A model generated the notes under the pieces. The model made no database searches. It worked only from the letters and a program-made list of their open reading frames with translations, and was not told the origin of the DNA. 64,000 nt of DNA from Stutzerimonas stutzeri (GTDB lineage Bacteria > Pseudomonadota > Gammaproteobacteria > Pseudomonadales > Pseudomonadaceae), in the NCBI RefSeq assembly GCF_015291885.1, contig NZ_CP036186.1, forward strand, positions 1,997,001 to 2,061,000, in the 5' to 3' direction. Positions 57,365 to 64,000 of this stretch are shown piece after piece (position 1 is the first letter of the stretch; each line of letters starts with the position of its first letter). Position numbers and translations under genes: made by a program.

Positions 57365-59500
57365 ATGACTCACGAAACCCCTGCCAGAAACAATCGCCGG
57401 AGCAGCCTGCTTACCTGTGAAGTGCTGGACCGCTCGCGCGTGCTCGACACGTTGGTGAACAACCTCGAAGGAATGGCCTACCGCTGCCGCAACGACGCAC
57501 CCTGGACGATGATATTCGTCAGCCAGGGCTCGCAGGGCTTGTGCGGCTACAGTGCTGCGGATCTGGTCGACGACAACGGCATTTCATGGGACTGGATCAC
57601 CCACCCGGATGACCGGCTTCGCGTCCGTCGCTGCATCGATACTGCTGTCGCCGGAATGGGCCGATTCACCGTGCATTACCGGATCCGCACGGCTGCGGGT
57701 AACCTCAAATGGGTGATCGAGCGGGGCGTCGCGGTGCCGGACGAGCAGGGCGAGATCGTGGTGGAGGGCTTCATCGAGGACATCACCGCCCAGAAGGCTG
57801 TGCTAGAAGCGCTGGAACAGGCTGAACTGCGCTACCGCAGCATCTTCGAGAACGCTTCAGAAGGTATTTTCCAATCGACTCGCGATGGCCATTATCTGGC
57901 CGCCAACCCTGCGCTCGCACGAATCTATGGTTATGACAGTGCGTCCGAGCTAGTGGCTGACTTGGCCGACATAGAGCGCCGGTTGTATGTCCAGGGCGGT
58001 CGTCGCGAGGCGTTTTGCCAGTTGATGGAGCTGCAGGGCGAGGTGCTCAACTTTGAGTCCGAGGTCTATCGACGCGACGGCACACGCATCTGGATTTCCG
58101 AGAACGCGCATGTGGTGCGCGGTTCCAGCGGCGAGTTCATCTGCTACGAAGGAACCGTGCAGGACATCTCCGAGCGCAAACACTACCAACAGCAGCTCGA
58201 GCGGCAGGCCAATCACGACCTGCTGACTGGCCTGCCCAATCGCATTCTGCTCAATGACCGTATCGAACAAGGCCTGGCGCGCGCGGCGCGTCTTGGCTAT
58301 TACCTGACCTTGGTGTTCATTGATCTGGACAACTTCAAGTTCATCAATGATGGGCTTGGCCATGTTGTCGGCGACGAGTTGCTGAAGAACATTGCCGCGC
58401 GCCTTGCCGGGAGTCTGCGAAGCTCCGACACCGTCGCTCGGGTGGGTGGTGATGAGTTCGTACTGGTGCTTAGCGATCACTACCGCGTCAGCACGGTGAT
58501 TTCGTTATTGGAGCGGGTGCTGAACGAGATTAGCCGTCCCGTAACGCTTGCCGGACGTGAGTTTCAGGTTGGTGCGAGCCTTGGCGTGGCAATGTTTCCT
58601 GCCGACGGTGAGGATGCTCAGACTCTGCTAAAGCATGCCGATATCGCGATGTACGCCGCCAAGAGGCGGGGGCGTAACAACTTTCAGTTTTTTACCCAAG
58701 ACCTCAATCGGGTTGCCGACGAACGTCTGAACCTTGAAGCGGCGATGCGTATCGCATTGGAACGCGACGAGTTTGCGGTGCATTACCAGCCAAAGGTAGA
58801 TGCATCGCGCCGCATCGTCGGGTTCGAAGCGCTGGCGCGTTGGACGCACGCCGAGCTTGGCGTGATCGGGCCGGATCGCTTCATTCCGGTGGCCGAGGAA
58901 AGCGGGCTGATCATGCCGCTGACGCTGGCTATCCTGCGCCGAGCTGTCAGTGATGCGCGACAGTGGAACGAGGGGCGCGCCACGCCACTGCTGGTAGCTG
59001 TGAACCTGTCGCCCTTGCTGTTTCTTGGCGGTGACATCGTCGAGCGAATTGCGGCGGTAATGGATGAGGTAGGTATGCCACCGACACAGGTCGAACTGGA
59101 AATCACCGAAACGGTGTTTCTCGGCGATGACACGCGGGCGGTCTCGATTCTCGCCGAGTTCAAATCGCGCGGCTTCCGACTGGCGATGGATGACTTCGGT
59201 ACCGGCTACTCGGCGCTCAGCTATCTGCGACGATTTCCGCTGGACATCATCAAGATCGATCGTTCGTTGGTCACCGGGCTCGAGCAAGAGGAGGAGGTGG
59301 CGATGATCGCCCGTGCTGCCATATCGCTAGGCAAGAGCCTGCACAAGACAGTGGTGGCGGAGGGCGTGGAAAACCTCGCTCAATTCGAATTTCTTCGCCG
59401 TAATGGCTGCGACGAATTTCAAGGGTACCTATTGTCGCGGCCAATGCCCGCTGTGCAGGTCGCCGCATTGCTGGCCGCGGGAGGGGTCGTTCGCTTGTAG
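57365..59500 (+). CDS. PAS-PAS-GGDEF-EAL cyclic-di-GMP protein
   Basis: A 711-residue soluble sensor. The first PAS lies at about 35-140 and the second at about 150-270 (RYRSIFENASEGIFQSTRDG). A GGDEF domain follows with an intact catalytic GGDEF at 361-365. Then an EAL domain has an intact EALARW at 488-493, plus DDFGTGYSALSYL and VVAEGVEN. Both activities look possible, as making or breaking c-di-GMP, with PAS domains sensing a ligand or redox state. No membrane helix or signal peptide. The start is uncertain: an in-frame TTG lies 30 bases upstream, and neither has a strong ribosome site. Confidence 0.94.
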   Translation: MTHETPARNNRRSSLLTCEVLDRSRVLDTLVNNLEGMAYRCRNDAPWTMIFVSQGSQGLCGYSAADLVDDNGISWDWITHPDDRLRVRRCIDTAVAGMGRFTVHYRIRTAAGNLKWVIERGVAVPDEQGEIVVEGFIEDITAQKAVLEALEQAELRYRSIFENASEGIFQSTRDGHYLAANPALARIYGYDSASELVADLADIERRLYVQGGRREAFCQLMELQGEVLNFESEVYRRDGTRIWISENAHVVRGSSGEFICYEGTVQDISERKHYQQQLERQANHDLLTGLPNRILLNDRIEQGLARAARLGYYLTLVFIDLDNFKFINDGLGHVVGDELLKNIAARLAGSLRSSDTVARVGGDEFVLVLSDHYRVSTVISLLERVLNEISRPVTLAGREFQVGASLGVAMFPADGEDAQTLLKHADIAMYAAKRRGRNNFQFFTQDLNRVADERLNLEAAMRIALERDEFAVHYQPKVDASRRIVGFEALARWTHAELGVIGPDRFIPVAEESGLIMPLTLAILRRAVSDARQWNEGRATPLLVAVNLSPLLFLGGDIVERIAAVMDEVGMPPTQVELEITETVFLGDDTRAVSILAEFKSRGFRLAMDDFGTGYSALSYLRRFPLDIIKIDRSLVTGLEQEEEVAMIARAAISLGKSLHKTVVAEGVENLAQFEFLRRNGCDEFQGYLLSRPMPAVQVAALLAAGGVVRL

Positions 59501-59511
59501 CTGTTCTATCG

Positions 59512-59841
59512 TCAGCGCTCGGTAGGGATGGCACCATCCTGCCAGAGTTGCACCAGCTCTCGCGGAGCGCGTTCTTCGGCTATTTGCAGGATCATTTCGG
59601 CATCGGCGTCCTCGCGGCGATAGTGCAACTCAACCCTGAAGAAGCGCTGGTCGCCGCCACCGACATTCTTGCTGGCAATTGGCAGGCAGCGTTCGACTAC
59701 CGAGCAAAGCTCGCGCCGCTGCGCGTCGTCGCAGTCGACGAACTCGATCTGCCTGGCGCGCGCTAGACCTGGGGCTGCGGCAAATCCCCCTTGGCGCGAG
59801 ACGCGGAGTGATGTTTCCGGCCCCAGTGATGGCATTTTCAT
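59512..59841 (-). CDS. Emfourin-like protealysin inhibitor
   Basis: A 109-residue protein with no signal peptide, encoded 9 bases after the M4 protease gene on the same strand. Emfourin (the Serratia protealysin inhibitor) is a small cytoplasmic protein of this size encoded beside a protealysin-like protease. The features VEFVDCDD-like charged start (IEFVDCDDAQRRELCSVVER) and HYRREDADAEMILQIAEERA near the middle match that family as I recall it. GAGG precedes the ATG. Likely role: keeping the protease silent inside the cell. Confidence 0.8.
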   Translation of the reverse strand: MKMPSLGPETSLRVSRQGGFAAAPGLARARQIEFVDCDDAQRRELCSVVERCLPIASKNVGGGDQRFFRVELHYRREDADAEMILQIAEERAPRELVQLWQDGAIPTER

Positions 59842-59850
59842 CGTGCCTCC

Positions 59851-60894
59851 TCAGCGTAGTGCGACGCCCACCGACGTCCATGCTTCATATAGCGCCTGAA
59901 CCTGCGGCGACTGGCGACCAGACAGCTGCGTCGCGTGGGCCAGCGTCGCTTCGGCGAACGTAGTGAAATCCGCGTCGTTCGGTAGCTGTGGGTCACAAAT
60001 GGTGTTGTACCAGATGCGTCCTGCTTGGTCCCAGGCGTAACCACCGAGGGCCGTAGCAGTGAGGTAGAACGCCCGGTTAGGAATACCCGAGTTTAGGTGC
60101 ACGCCGCCATTGTCCTCACGGGTTTCGATGAAGTCGCGCATGTGCGCCGGTTGCGGGTCGCGGCCGAGCAACGGGTCGTCATAGGCACTACCTGGATTGG
60201 CCATGGAGCGCAGCGCCACACCCTGCACCTTGTCAGTGAGCAACTCGGCACCGATCAACCAGTCCGCCTCTACGGCGCTCTGGCGCAGGGCGTACTGCTT
60301 GGTCAGTACGCCAAAAACGTCTGATACGGACTCGTTCAACGCTCCCGACTGGTTGAAATAGACCAAACCTGCTTCGCTCTCGATCAGCCCGTGTGCGAGC
60401 TCGTGTGCGACCACATCGAGCGATCGCGTGAAGCGCTGGAACAGCTCGCCATCGCCATCACCAAAAACCATCTGCTCGCCATTCCAGAATGCGTTTTCAT
60501 AGCCTTGGCCGTAGTGCACAGTGCCGATCAGCGGCATGCCCAGATCGTCAATCGAGTCGCGTTGGAACACCTGCCAAAAGAACTCATAGGTTGCGCCGAG
60601 TCCATCGTAGGCCTCGTCCACCGCCGGATCGCCCGTGGCAGGTTGCCCCTCACGACGGCGCGGGGTGCCGGGTAACTGCATGCGTTGCTCAGCATCGTGG
60701 ATGAGTCGCTGCGGATGACCGGGCGTACGTTGCTCGCCAAAGGCGGCGATCGCTGTGGGGTGTGGAGGGCCGGGATTGGGCAGCAGGCTGTGCAGATGAT
60801 CCAGCGTGCCCAAGGCGCGCTCACGCTGGTAGGGCGAGCCGCGGTCGATGATGCGGTCGAGTATGTACGGCGGGATGAAGGCGTGCATGGGCAC
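59851..60894 (-). CDS. M4-family (protealysin-like) metalloprotease
   Basis: A 347-residue zinc endopeptidase. It lacks a signal peptide and begins with a short propeptide of the protealysin type (FIPPYILDRIIDRG, PxxIL motif). The active site is HELAH at about 164-168, with the third zinc ligand in GALNESVSDVFG and the catalytic histidine in DNGGVHLNSGIPNRAFY. HELAH has alanine where most have threonine. The GTG at 60894 is chosen because AGGAG lies 8 bases upstream; an ATG at 60888 is the alternative. Protealysin-like enzymes are cytoplasmic or released and cleave actin and host proteins in Serratia. Confidence 0.93.
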   Translation of the reverse strand: MPMHAFIPPYILDRIIDRGSPYQRERALGTLDHLHSLLPNPGPPHPTAIAAFGEQRTPGHPQRLIHDAEQRMQLPGTPRRREGQPATGDPAVDEAYDGLGATYEFFWQVFQRDSIDDLGMPLIGTVHYGQGYENAFWNGEQMVFGDGDGELFQRFTRSLDVVAHELAHGLIESEAGLVYFNQSGALNESVSDVFGVLTKQYALRQSAVEADWLIGAELLTDKVQGVALRSMANPGSAYDDPLLGRDPQPAHMRDFIETREDNGGVHLNSGIPNRAFYLTATALGGYAWDQAGRIWYNTICDPQLPNDADFTTFAEATLAHATQLSGRQSPQVQALYEAWTSVGVALR

Positions 60895-61095
60895 CGACGG
60901 TACTCCTGATTTGGCGGGGCACTGATCAGCATAGACCTGAGTCGAGTTGCCAGGTCGACCGCCCATCAAAGGACTGCGCGACGATCTGGCGCGGCGATTA
61001 CGGCGCACCCTTGGCGCGATCTGCTGTCACTTGTGCTGCACCTCGCATCTGCTGTCATGGCGCTGAGCGGGGGTTATCTCACGAGGAGTTCACCA

Positions 61096-62535
61096 ATGTT
61101 CGGATTGGAAGCACTTGAACTTGCGCGAATCCAGTTCGCTTTCACCATCACGTTTCACATCATCTTTCCTGCGATCACCATCGGGCTTGCCAGCTTTCTC
61201 GCGGTGCTCGAAGGGCTATGGCTGAAGACCCGCGAGGAGGTCTATCGTGACCTCTATCATTTCTGGCTGAAGATCTTCGCGGTCAACTTCGGCATGGGGG
61301 TGGTCTCCGGTATCGTCATGGCCTATCAGTTCGGCACCAACTGGAGCGCATTCTCCGAGTTCGCCGGCAGCGTGACGGGGCCGCTGCTTGCGTACGAGGT
61401 GCTAACCGCCTTCTTCCTGGAAGCCGGCTTTCTAGGTGTGATGCTGTTTGGCTGGAACCGTGTCGGTGAGCGGCTGCACTTCTTTTCCACGCTCATGGTT
61501 GCGGTCGGCACGCTGATCTCGACGTTCTGGATCCTGGCGTCCAACAGCTGGATGCACACGCCGCAGGGCCACGAGATCATCGATGGCATCGTGGTGCCCG
61601 TGGACTGGTTCGCGATCATCTTCAACCCATCCTTTCCCTATCGCTTGGCGCATATGGCGGTGGCTGCTTTCCTTGCCACGGCCTTCTTCGTCGGCGCTTC
61701 GGCAGCCTGGCATCTGCTACGCGGGAAGGACACCCCGGCGATTCGAAAAATGCTATCGATGGCCATGTGGATGGCCCTGCTCGTGGCGCCAGTGCAAGCA
61801 GTTATCGGCGATTTTCATGGCTTGAATACACTGGAATACCAGCCTGCGAAGATCGCGGCGATGGAGGGGCACTGGGACAATTCCGAGGGTGGCCCTACAC
61901 CACTGCTGTTGTTCGGCTGGCCTGACATGGAAGCGGAAGTGACCCGCTACAAGGTCGAGATTCCGTACCTTGGCAGCCTTATCCTCAAGCACAGCCTGAC
62001 CGAGCCGATTCCGGCGCTGAAGGATTTCCCGCCAGAAGACCGGCCGAACTCGACCATTGTGTTCTGGACGTTCCGCATCATGGTCGCACTAGGCCTGCTG
62101 ATGATCCTGACTGGCATCTGGAGTCTGATGCTGCGTCGAGGCGAGCGGCTATACAGCTCGCGGCCCTTTCTGCGATTGGTCTTGTGGATGGGGCCTTCTG
62201 GTCTGATCGCGATTCTGGCTGGCTGGTATACCACCGAGATCGGTCGCCAGCCATGGGTGATCTACGGCCTGATGCGCACCGCCGACGCCGTATCCAATCA
62301 CGGCGCTGGCCAGCTGGGGCTCACCCTGGCGATGTTTGTGGTCGTCTACTTCGCCGTTTTCGGGGTGGGCATGGTGTACGTCCTGCGCCTGGTGAAGAAG
62401 GGCCCTGTGATCAGCGAGGGGCGTGAGAAGGGCGCGGGTGGCCCGGGAGAGTCGCGGACGCCGATGCGGCCGATATCTGCGGCGGACGAGGCCCTTCCGG
62501 AAGGGCAAAGCGATCAACTGGGCGAGAGGAACTGA
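61096..62535 (+). CDS. cioA: Cytochrome bd-type oxidase subunit I, cyanide-insensitive type
   Basis: A 479-residue membrane oxidase subunit holding hemes b and d, reducing oxygen with ubiquinol electrons. It starts LEALELARIQFAFTITFHII, with the heme-ligand histidines near the N-terminus and GRQPWVIYGLMRTADAVS near 390. The Q-loop region is short, the CioA type seen in Pseudomonas. GAGGAG precedes the ATG at 61096. cioB follows by 3 bases. Confidence 0.93.
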   Translation: MFGLEALELARIQFAFTITFHIIFPAITIGLASFLAVLEGLWLKTREEVYRDLYHFWLKIFAVNFGMGVVSGIVMAYQFGTNWSAFSEFAGSVTGPLLAYEVLTAFFLEAGFLGVMLFGWNRVGERLHFFSTLMVAVGTLISTFWILASNSWMHTPQGHEIIDGIVVPVDWFAIIFNPSFPYRLAHMAVAAFLATAFFVGASAAWHLLRGKDTPAIRKMLSMAMWMALLVAPVQAVIGDFHGLNTLEYQPAKIAAMEGHWDNSEGGPTPLLLFGWPDMEAEVTRYKVEIPYLGSLILKHSLTEPIPALKDFPPEDRPNSTIVFWTFRIMVALGLLMILTGIWSLMLRRGERLYSSRPFLRLVLWMGPSGLIAILAGWYTTEIGRQPWVIYGLMRTADAVSNHGAGQLGLTLAMFVVVYFAVFGVGMVYVLRLVKKGPVISEGREKGAGGPGESRTPMRPISAADEALPEGQSDQLGERN

Positions 62536-62538
62536 GCC

Positions 62539-63546
62539 ATGGGTATCGATCTTTCACTGATCTGGGCGGTGATCATCATCTTCGGCATCATGATGTACGT
62601 AGTGATGGACGGCTTCGATCTCGGTGTCGGCATCCTCTTTCCGTTCGTTCAGGACAGTTCCGAGCGCGACGTCATGATGAACACCGTGGCGCCGGTCTGG
62701 GACGGTAACGAAACCTGGCTGGTGCTCGGCGGGGCTGGACTGTTCGCGGCCTTTCCGCTGGCCTACTCGGTGGTGTTGTCGGCGCTCTACCTGCCGATCA
62801 TCTTCATGTTGATGGGGCTGATCTTCCGTGGCGTAGCATTCGAGTTCCGCTTCAAGGTCGTTCGTGAGCGGCAGCACGTCTGGGATAAGGCGTTCATCGG
62901 CGGATCGTTGGTGGCGACGTTTTTTCAGGGCGTGGTGCTCGGCGCGTTCATCAGCGGGTTGCCGGTAGAGGGCAGGGCCTACGCAGGCGGTGCGCTGGAC
63001 TGGCTGACCCCCTTCTCGTTGTTCTGTGGCCTGGCGCTGATCGTCGCCTACGCGCTGCTTGGTTGCACCTGGCTGATGATGCGCACGGGTGGTGATCTGC
63101 AGCGGCGTATGCACGATATCGGCATCCCGTTGGTATGGGCTGTATTGGTGGTGACCGGGATCGTCAGTGTGTGGACCCCGTTGACTCATCCAGACATCGC
63201 CGAGCGCTGGTTCAGCATGCCTAACCTGCTGTACTTCATGCCGGTGCCGGTGCTGGTGTTGCTCTGCACCTTCGGGCTGCTGCGATCGATCCAACGCTAT
63301 GCCAATTACACGCCCTTCCTGTTGACGCTGGCGCTGATCTTCCTCGGCTACAGCGGGCTGGGTATAAGTCTGTGGCCGAATATCATTCCTCCGTCGGTGA
63401 CAATCTGGGACGCCGCTGCACCGCCGCAGAGCCAGGGTTTTACCCTGGTCGGCGCGCTACTCATTCTGCCGCTGATCCTGATGTACACGGCCTGGAGCTA
63501 TTACGTATTCCGCGGCAAGGTCAGCGCTGAGGATGGTTACCACTGA
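62539..63546 (+). CDS. cioB: Cytochrome bd-type oxidase subunit II
   Basis: A 335-residue partner of CioA with eight or nine membrane helices. It starts IDLSLIWAVIIIFGIMMYVV and has VMDGFDLGVGILFPFV and GNETWLVLGGAGLFAAFPLA, the CydB pattern. Its stop overlaps the start of the small subunit (TGATG). Confidence 0.95.
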   Translation: MGIDLSLIWAVIIIFGIMMYVVMDGFDLGVGILFPFVQDSSERDVMMNTVAPVWDGNETWLVLGGAGLFAAFPLAYSVVLSALYLPIIFMLMGLIFRGVAFEFRFKVVRERQHVWDKAFIGGSLVATFFQGVVLGAFISGLPVEGRAYAGGALDWLTPFSLFCGLALIVAYALLGCTWLMMRTGGDLQRRMHDIGIPLVWAVLVVTGIVSVWTPLTHPDIAERWFSMPNLLYFMPVPVLVLLCTFGLLRSIQRYANYTPFLLTLALIFLGYSGLGISLWPNIIPPSVTIWDAAAPPQSQGFTLVGALLILPLILMYTAWSYYVFRGKVSAEDGYH

Positions 63547-63713
63547 TGGCCAGTCAAGGTGAAAAAAAGGTGCCTGAGCGGCGTGAGCAAAAGCCGCTGT
63601 GGCAACGCATGAGCTGGCTGGTGCTGATTTGGAGCGGCAGCGTCCTGGCTCTTGCAGTAATAGCCTGGCTATTGCGTCAGGCCATGAATGCGGCGGGTCT
63701 TTCTGCTCCTTGA
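63546..63713 (+). CDS. DUF2474 small membrane protein of the bd oxidase
   Basis: A 55-residue protein, too short for usual gene calls: a basic N-terminus (EKKVPERREQKPLWQR) and one membrane helix (LVLIWSGSVLALAVIAWLL). This is the DUF2474 pattern, found directly after cioB in many proteobacteria and thought to act as a small oxidase subunit like CydX. Its ATG overlaps the cioB stop, so translation is coupled. Confidence 0.85.
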   Translation: MASQGEKKVPERREQKPLWQRMSWLVLIWSGSVLALAVIAWLLRQAMNAAGLSAP

Positions 63714-63838
63714 GTAGTGAGCGCTTGCTAGGCTCGCTATTCACCGCTGCACCTTTTGAGGGCGTTCTTCCGCCCGGTTGGGCGCCCGATAGGCGTGATC
63801 TGCGTCACGATTCCTTCATTCGTAGGCTTTAGCATCTC

Positions 63839-63854
63839 TGGCACGAACCTTGAT
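63839..63854 (+). promoter_or_regulatory. Sigma-54-like promoter element
   Basis: TGGCACG-AACC-TTGAT matches the sigma-54 pattern TGGCACG-N4-TTGCW with one change (A for C in the -12 GC pair). Because that C is normally strongly conserved, activity is doubtful. A start near 63865 would lie 40 bases before the micro-ORF. Confidence 0.38.
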
Positions 63855-63902
63855 GGCTCTGAAAATGAAAAAGCCAATTGACGCTTGAGAAGGAACCCTC
63901 CT

Positions 63903-63989
63903 ATGGACGATTACCAGGACGAACTACTGGAATGGCATGCCGCAGAGCAGGACTATCCGGATTGCGCCGAGGACGCCGTAGAGCTCTAG
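63903..63989 (+). CDS. Candidate 28-residue micro-protein
   Basis: A short acidic frame (MDDYQDELLEWHAAEQDYPD then CAEDAVEL) with AAGGA 8 bases before the ATG and a TAG stop. Composition is strongly biased to Asp/Glu with Trp and His. No family recognised. It could be a fragment, or a leader peptide of a gene beyond the window. Confidence 0.4.
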   Translation: MDDYQDELLEWHAAEQDYPDCAEDAVEL

Positions 63990-64000
63990 CTGAAGTCGCT

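Noticed and set aside
63760..63810. Terminator-like GGGCG/CGCCC repeats after the bd oxidase operon
   Set aside because: Arms can pair (GGGCG, CGCCC, GGGCGCCC) but no T-run follows and several pairings compete, so I do not call a terminator.

Overview
The window reads as a high-GC gammaproteobacterial chromosome of the Pseudomonas type, most likely the Pseudomonas stutzeri (Stutzerimonas) group. This rests on gene order and protein character, not on a database search. The block leuC-leuD-leuB-asd-usg-fimV-truA-trpF-accD-folC-SPOR-cvpA-purF-metZ followed by convergent gspD/gspC (xcpQ/xcpP) is the order familiar from Pseudomonas chromosomes.

Layout. 1-4.6 kb: choline uptake and oxidation to glycine betaine (3' end of a betT-like BCCT transporter, betB, betA), closed by a bidirectional terminator against rimO. 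6.2-6.9 kb: an unrecognised secreted protein. 6.9-26.9 kb: one long leftward surface-polysaccharide operon. It holds a decayed dioxygenase remnant, a DegT aminotransferase, a Wzx flippase, a GT2, a Wzc-type tyrosine kinase, a WbqC-like protein, an RfaH-like antiterminator, a GT4, a Wzy/ligase-like polymerase, a PslG-like glycoside hydrolase, two more GT4, two acyltransferase-3 proteins, another GT2 and two small unknown proteins. Its AT-rich leader of about 450 bases carries an exact 9-base ops core (GGCGGTAGC), the RfaH recruitment signal, so the operon appears to encode its own antiterminator. A recently inserted ISL3-family element, with matched ends and a perfect 8-bp target duplication, lies across the 3' end of the WbqC-like gene just upstream of rfaH.

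27-31 kb: two tandem initiator tRNA-Met genes with their own promoters and terminators, a cluster of small membrane or secreted proteins, dusC, an SDR oxidoreductase, an Hsp20 with a sigma-32-like promoter, and a LysR regulator. 31-48.5 kb: conserved housekeeping block for leucine, aspartate-family, tryptophan, fatty-acid, folate, purine and methionine synthesis, plus fimV and truA. 48.5-51.3 kb: gspD and gspC, without the other type II secretion genes beside them. 51.4-51.6 kb: tRNA-Val and tRNA-Asp.

51.8-64 kb: accessory metabolism and signalling. It contains a PEP mutase/isocitrate lyase-family protein, a threonine aldolase, a LysR regulator divergent from wrbA plus an MFS exporter, a PAS-PAS-GGDEF-EAL protein, a protealysin-like M4 protease paired with an emfourin-like inhibitor, and a cyanide-insensitive-type bd oxidase (two large subunits and a DUF2474 small subunit). 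A possible 28-residue micro-ORF behind a sigma-54-like site ends the window.

The most interesting region is the polysaccharide operon with built-in RfaH, ops leader and IS insertion. Next come the protease/inhibitor pair and the isolated gspC-gspD pair.
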